From positions 4,402,001 to 4,466,000 of the forward strand of contig JAVTLE010000014.1 of the NCBI GenBank assembly GCA_033439295.1: 64,000 bases of DNA, read 5' to 3'. Of the stretch, positions 59,662-64,000 are shown piece after piece. The position numbers and the translations under genes were made by a program. Position 1 is the stretch's first letter. Each line of letters starts with the position of its first letter. The notes beneath the pieces are model-generated. The model did not search any database. It saw only the letters and a program-made list of their open reading frames with translations, and was not told the DNA's origin. The DNA is from Deuterostichococcus epilithicus. Its lineage: Eukaryota; Chlorophyta; Trebouxiophyceae; Prasiolales; Stichococcaceae.

Positions 59662-62600
59662 ATGGACCAATTGCAAGCGATAGAGGTGAGTCTTGCTGAG
59701 GGACAACGACAATTACAAGCGCATGCATTGCGGTTATTATATGTCAGCAGGTTTACAGCGCTGCTTTCAACATCTTCATAGCTATAACTGCATTTCTTGA
59801 ACGCTCAACAAAATCTGACGCTCGTGTACAGGCGGAGTTCGAGGCGATTGAGAAGGAGCTGAGACACAACAATGAGTCTGTGGAGACTCACAATGAGACA
59901 AAGCTGCAGAAGCTGTTCAAACGCAGGTACATCCCGTTACAGTCGTGTGCAGACGCCGTAACTCCCCACAACTTTGTTGCTCTGAACAACGCTGGAGCTT
60001 TTATGCCGCGTATTTCAGGGATCCACACCTTTGCAACGTTGCCGGGTATCGTCAGTCCGGTATCGTTACACAGGATCAGCCCGCCTGCAGCGCATGTCTG
60101 AGGTTGGCCTCTGAAATGAGCGCCGGTCCTCTTGCCGCAGGCTGCAGCTCGTTGCGGGGCAGGCGGAGCCGACAGCGGAGGAGCTGGAAGGCTTCTCGGA
60201 CTCGGACGATAATCCGGACGCCGGCGTCGGGGATGTTGCTCCTAAGGGGGTGCCGCTGTTTTGGCTGACGGCGCTGTGCAGTGAGGCACGCTTCTTGGAC
60301 ACATTGTCACCGGCCCGCAAGCGGACACATGCTGTCGAAAACCCAACAGCGAACAGCGCCACGTCTTGAGCCACTGTGCCTGCTGGCATCGTGTCAGGAG
60401 GCTCAAGCAGTGCATGGGCAGCGGGTGTCTGCTCGCACACCCTGAACCCTGAAACGACTTGTGCAACTCAGGATGTGCTGGCGGAGCACATCACAGGCCG
60501 CGATGCAGAGGTGCTGCAGTACCTGGAAGACGTGCGGTTCCGAAAAGCAAAGACTTCAAAGGGTGCAGCCGTGGAGCTGGTGTTCCGGCCCAATCCCTGC
60601 ATGACGGACCGCATCGTGTCGCACTCTGTGCGCCTGGAGGCAGGTGAACGCCCGGTATTGCGTTTGGATAGGCTTTATGGGCTAGTCAGGAGAGTCGACT
60701 CTCGTGAGATGACAAGTGGCTCAGCTCTCAACTTGACTTCCGCACACGCTGCCATGATGCATGGAAGCAGGGTTGTGCACATGGCACGCCCGCAGCAGTG
60801 CTGCAACCCTTTCAGGCTGGCTTCCGTGCTCTCTTCATCCCTCATATGCGGATGGCATCTGAAACAGGGGTTGATGTCGTCGCTGGATGTTGACGACACA
60901 GGTCGTGCCGTTGAAGAGGCGACTGACATTGACTGGCGACCCGGCCGCAGCCCGATGCTGCGCGAGGTCGCCGCCAAGGGCAGCGGCAGCAAGAAGGTCT
61001 GCAGGCTGTCATTCCCTTGCCAGCTGCACTGCATCAGTGGTGCATCCCCACAGTGTGCGGCGAGCTTCGGGTTCAAGTGCAGCCTCAAGCCTCTGAACGA
61101 CACACGGAATGGCCTGCTCTGCGGCGTGCTGCTGGCAACCCCGACGCATGCTTCAATGCAGCCTCAGTCAGAGCCTGCCAGCTTCCAGTCGTAGGGCAGA
61201 ACCTCAGCTTCGTGCTTGCCCGGGGGTGCAGGGAAGAAAGAAGAAGGGCGGCAGGGGTGGCCTTGGGCCGGAGGAGGATGAGGAGCCGCCGGCGGCGCAA
61301 AGCCCTAGAACCCGGTTCAAGGCGGCGCCGTCCTTCTTCCGCACATTCGGCCGCACGTCCGCCGCTGCGGCGCCGGCGGGGCCCGCAGCGATAAAGATTC
61401 TGCAGCAGGTGCGTAATCCCGCAGCCAGAATCCGGAACTGGAAGCTCCGAGTTCATGCGCTGGAAACGCTGTCTGCCGTCAGGGGGCGAGGCTGTCCATG
61501 CAGTCGTTTGCAGGCTTGGCATCCTCGGGTGAGGGCCCACACGCCGCGTGTGCAGCACGCGAGTGCTGCCAGTCACAGCGCTGCGGATGCGAGCTATGTC
61601 ATTCTGGGTCTGTCTCGTCGTCAGCTCGTCGCACTTGGCCGGCCGCAGGACGGAAGTGAGGACTACGAGGGCATGGAAGATGCTGCGGAGCTGCTGGGGG
61701 CGCTGCAGCATGTGGCGGTGCCGACGGCGCTCACACTGTTCAGCAGCGACCCTGCAAAGGCACGTACCGGCCGAACCCAGGCCAGGCGATCAGTTATCGA
61801 TGCTCTGCTATGTGATGCGGTCATGCGTTGCTTCTCCGCCACATGTCTGGCACTTGCTTGCAAAGGCCGTGTTACATGCATATACACCAAGGCCGAAGCA
61901 TCCTTGTTTCGAAGAACACCGAGCAGCTTCCTGATCGCTGTTCGCTGACGCTGGCAGCAGGGCGGCCGGCTGCTGCATGGAGATGGGGATGAAGGGGACG
62001 GAGACGGCTTTGGGCCGGAGGCGGTGGCAGACCATGCGCCCGCGACGCAGCCGCTGGCCGTGCGCCGCCGCATCGCCGCGCTGGCGCACAACCAGGTGTT
62101 GCACATCTGCTGCTGGATGTAGGAAGCCCTTCTAGCAGGAGACCCTGTTAGTTGTGGGTCCAGCCACGAGCTGTGCAACCTCCACATCCGTGCACTGGTG
62201 GAGGAGCCACCGATTCTCCAGTTGTTTCCGTCTCACTCGACCATCAGTCCAAAAATGTTCAGTTTCTGTGCAGCGCGGGATCGACGAGGTCAGGGAGGAG
62301 CGCTGGCGGCGGCAGAAGAAGCTCGCCGACGACGCAGCGGAGCGCGGCGCCGCACTCGCCGCACGCCGCCGCGGCATCATAGCAGATGCAGGTATCCGCG
62401 CGTGATACCGCCTTGAGGTGCAGTGTGGGCGCACGAAGCAGCGCACAAGAGGCCAACAGCCGCTTCTGGCCGTCTCCCAGGAGACTTGGCACTGGGCCTG
62501 ACCTCGGTTGGCACCAGACAGCAGCTGTGCCGTCAGGGGCTCGCCCACGAGTCAAGGCCTGCACACAGAGGTTTTTAAATGTTCCGGCCAGAGACACCTG

Positions 62601-63242
62601 CTGCACGGGCGTCAGGCTGCAACCTGAGCTGAGGCCCGAGAGGCACGAACCGGGCGCTTTCAGGCGATACCCGTGAAGGCTGCCAGCGGACATCACTCAT
62701 CATGGCGCGCTGGTCGGCAGCCACTGCACCCTGCCGGGCCGCTCGGATGCTCAGATGGAGACGGATTTCCGCCCAGGTCTTGACCCCTGCTGCTACGTAG
62801 TACAGGGCAGCGCTAGGCACCGCAGTTCTGGTTGCCGGCGTTGGTGGCGGCGATGCCGGCAGCCGGGCACATTGCATTTGCAGGCTGCTGTTTCAAGTTC
62901 GAAAGTTGAAAGATTTAGCATCCAGAGACTGAGTGCCGCTCGCAGGGCAGCAGCGCGAGGCACTGCACTGCTGGCAACGGGCGATGGTGGGGTGCGATGC
63001 TGGCAGCCGGACGCTTGGCGAGCTGGGTCCGACACCCTAATCTGAGCAACAACCAGAATCTGCCCGCATGCTCGCAGGGCAGCGGGAGGCGCCGCACTTC
63101 TGGCTGCGGGCACTTGTCGCGGGCGACGCCGGCAGCCAGGTGGTGCATGCACGGGACCATGCGGCGCTGGCGCACCTCATCGACATCCGCGTGGCGGGGC
63201 GGCCCGCGCTCCCGGGCGCCGGCGTTGCGGAAGCCTTCACAA
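59662..63242 (+). CDS. Nucleosome assembly protein with two tandem NAP domains, 3' partial
   Basis: Histone chaperone family (NAP1/SET). Exons 59662-59685, 59832-59926, 60141-60285, 60472-60643, 60902-60996, 61232-61408, 61649-61759, 61961-62095, 62274-62391 and 63078-63242 join in phase (412 residues), then run on with the last conserved part not found before the edge. First NAP domain: helix MDQLQAIEAEFEAIEKEL, GVPLFWLTAL, EHITGRDAEVLQYLEDVRF, VELVFRPNP, ATDIDWRPG, and the closing EDAAELLGALQ followed by VAVPTALTLFSSDP. An acidic linker (HGDGDEGDGDG) leads to a second domain: AVRRRIAALAHNQRGIDEVR then EERWRRQKKLADDAAERGAA (dimerisation helix), APHFWLRALVAGD and HAALAHLIDIRVAG. Two introns appear GC-AG (after 60285 and 61759). 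No TGTAA lies in the linker intron 61760-61960, which favours one gene over two. Confidence 0.85.
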
Positions 63243-64000
63243 GTGAGTGCTGTGGCTACCGCATTCTGAAACTCTTTGCAGAGATGCCCGTGCAATGATG
63301 CAGGCATGCCAGGCAGTCCTGACAGGCGGCCAGCTCCCGCGATGCGCGTGTGCGTCGGCATGGCATGACCTCACCCTGGCGAAGGTCAGGCATCAAGTGT
63401 CGCACGGAGCGTTTCTGACCAAAAACATCCAGGCGGGCCCCTAGAAGCACGTGCACTGGTAGCTGCGACATGCCGGTAGCGGTTTTGTACGACACCCAGC
63501 GGGCATGCCAGAGGGGACCACCTGCGAGAGTCTGGGGTCATTCGGACTGCAGGAAAGGGGTCACATGCACAGGCATGATGGTCGGCACACATGTGCCACC
63601 AGCCATCGCCACCGCCGGCACCTACAGAGACGATCTCGTAGACAGGCGCCTGCACTGCATCGGATCGATGTGGAACAGCCTGCAACACTGGCAGGCTGAA
63701 GCCTTCCTGTTGGCTCACTGGTTCCACGCCTGCAGTGCAGTTCCCTTTCGGATGTGCTCCTAGTAGCGATGGGACATTCCTGCAGCAAGCTCTATATGGA
63801 ATTACAAGCTGTGGATTCTGTGCTGTGACAAGCCTCCCTTGCTTGTCACATTCTGTGGATTCTGGGCTGACAAATGCACGCATCACACCCAGCAACTTCT
63901 CATCTCGGAGGTCGATGCCATGACGCAGATTACACTCACGAAATCCGTATCCAGCTCATACACAGTGGCGCTTGTGATGTCGACAGCAAGCCTCGCAGCC
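63243..64000. other. Unassigned right edge: NAP intron/3' part and possible minus-strand exons
   Basis: No further NAP exon is recognised. On the minus strand, short coding-like stretches occur at about 63990-63947 (AVDITSATVYELDTDF before a GTGAGT donor) and 63925-63835 (LRHGIDLRDEKLLGVMRAFV), perhaps the 3' part of another gene. I cannot name a family. A small hairpin lies at 63824-63850. Confidence 0.3.
63824..63850. repeat. Small perfect hairpin
   Basis: TGTGACAAGC and GCTTGTCACA pair around a 7-base loop. TGTGGATTCTG is directly repeated on its two sides (about 63810 and 63854), so the whole block looks like a small foldback duplication. Confidence 0.7.

Noticed and set aside
61760-61960. 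Gene boundary between the two NAP domains
   Set aside because: No TGTAA polyadenylation word and no new start context occur. The flanking exons join in phase through a GC-AG intron, so one gene is preferred, though cDNA is needed.

Overview
This window looks like nuclear DNA of a GC-rich unicellular green alga (Chlorophyta, most likely a Chlorella/Coccomyxa-like trebouxiophyte). The evidence is: genes with many short exons and GT-AG or GC-AG introns; TGTAA polyadenylation motifs after several stop codons; a HUP-type hexose/H+ symporter; plant/algal protein families (PCC13-62-like ferritin-2 protein, MSH5, L23a); and scattered AAACCCTA plant-type telomere/telo-box words. I saw no organellar, bacterial, viral or transposon coding sequence.

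Layout, left to right: (1) 1-3826 (+), hexose transporter, 5' end cut by the window edge. (2) 5307-9371 (-), secreted desiccation-related (PCC13-62/ferritin-2) protein, complete in 13 exons. (3) 10568-12481 (+), cytosolic ribosomal protein L23a, complete in 5 exons. (4) about 12969-19329 (+), large helical-repeat protein resembling the FIGNL1-interacting recombination factor FIRRM/FLIP. (5) 19768-23401 (-), zinc alcohol/formaldehyde dehydrogenase. (6) 24080-33970 (-), meiotic MutS homologue MSH5. (7) 34407-37600 (+), adenine DNA glycosylase MUTYH, complete in 9 exons and head-to-head with MSH5. (8) 55425 down to at least 42519 and perhaps 39170 (-), a very large chromatin gene: KDM2-like JmjC demethylase, then a long basic/acidic linker, two GYF-like modules and a 3.2 kb single-exon Gln/Pro-rich tail. 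(9) 56371-59413 (+), Taspase 1, complete in 9 exons and divergent from the JmjC gene. (10) 59662 to beyond 63242 (+), a nucleosome assembly protein (NAP) with two NAP domains in tandem, running towards the right edge.

Two functional themes recur. One is DNA recombination and repair (FIRRM/FLIP-like, MSH5, MUTYH). The other is chromatin (JmjC-GYF protein, Taspase 1, tandem NAP). This clustering may be chance.

The most unusual items are the JmjC-GYF-polyQ architecture, the tandem exon copies inside that gene (three copies of the second half of a GYF module and two copies of the start of a JmjC-region exon), the double-NAP protein, and the high share of GC-AG introns. Exon borders with stated phases were worked out by hand from splice signals, reading frame and family similarity. 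Those of FIRRM, MSH5 and the 3' half of the JmjC-GYF gene are approximate.
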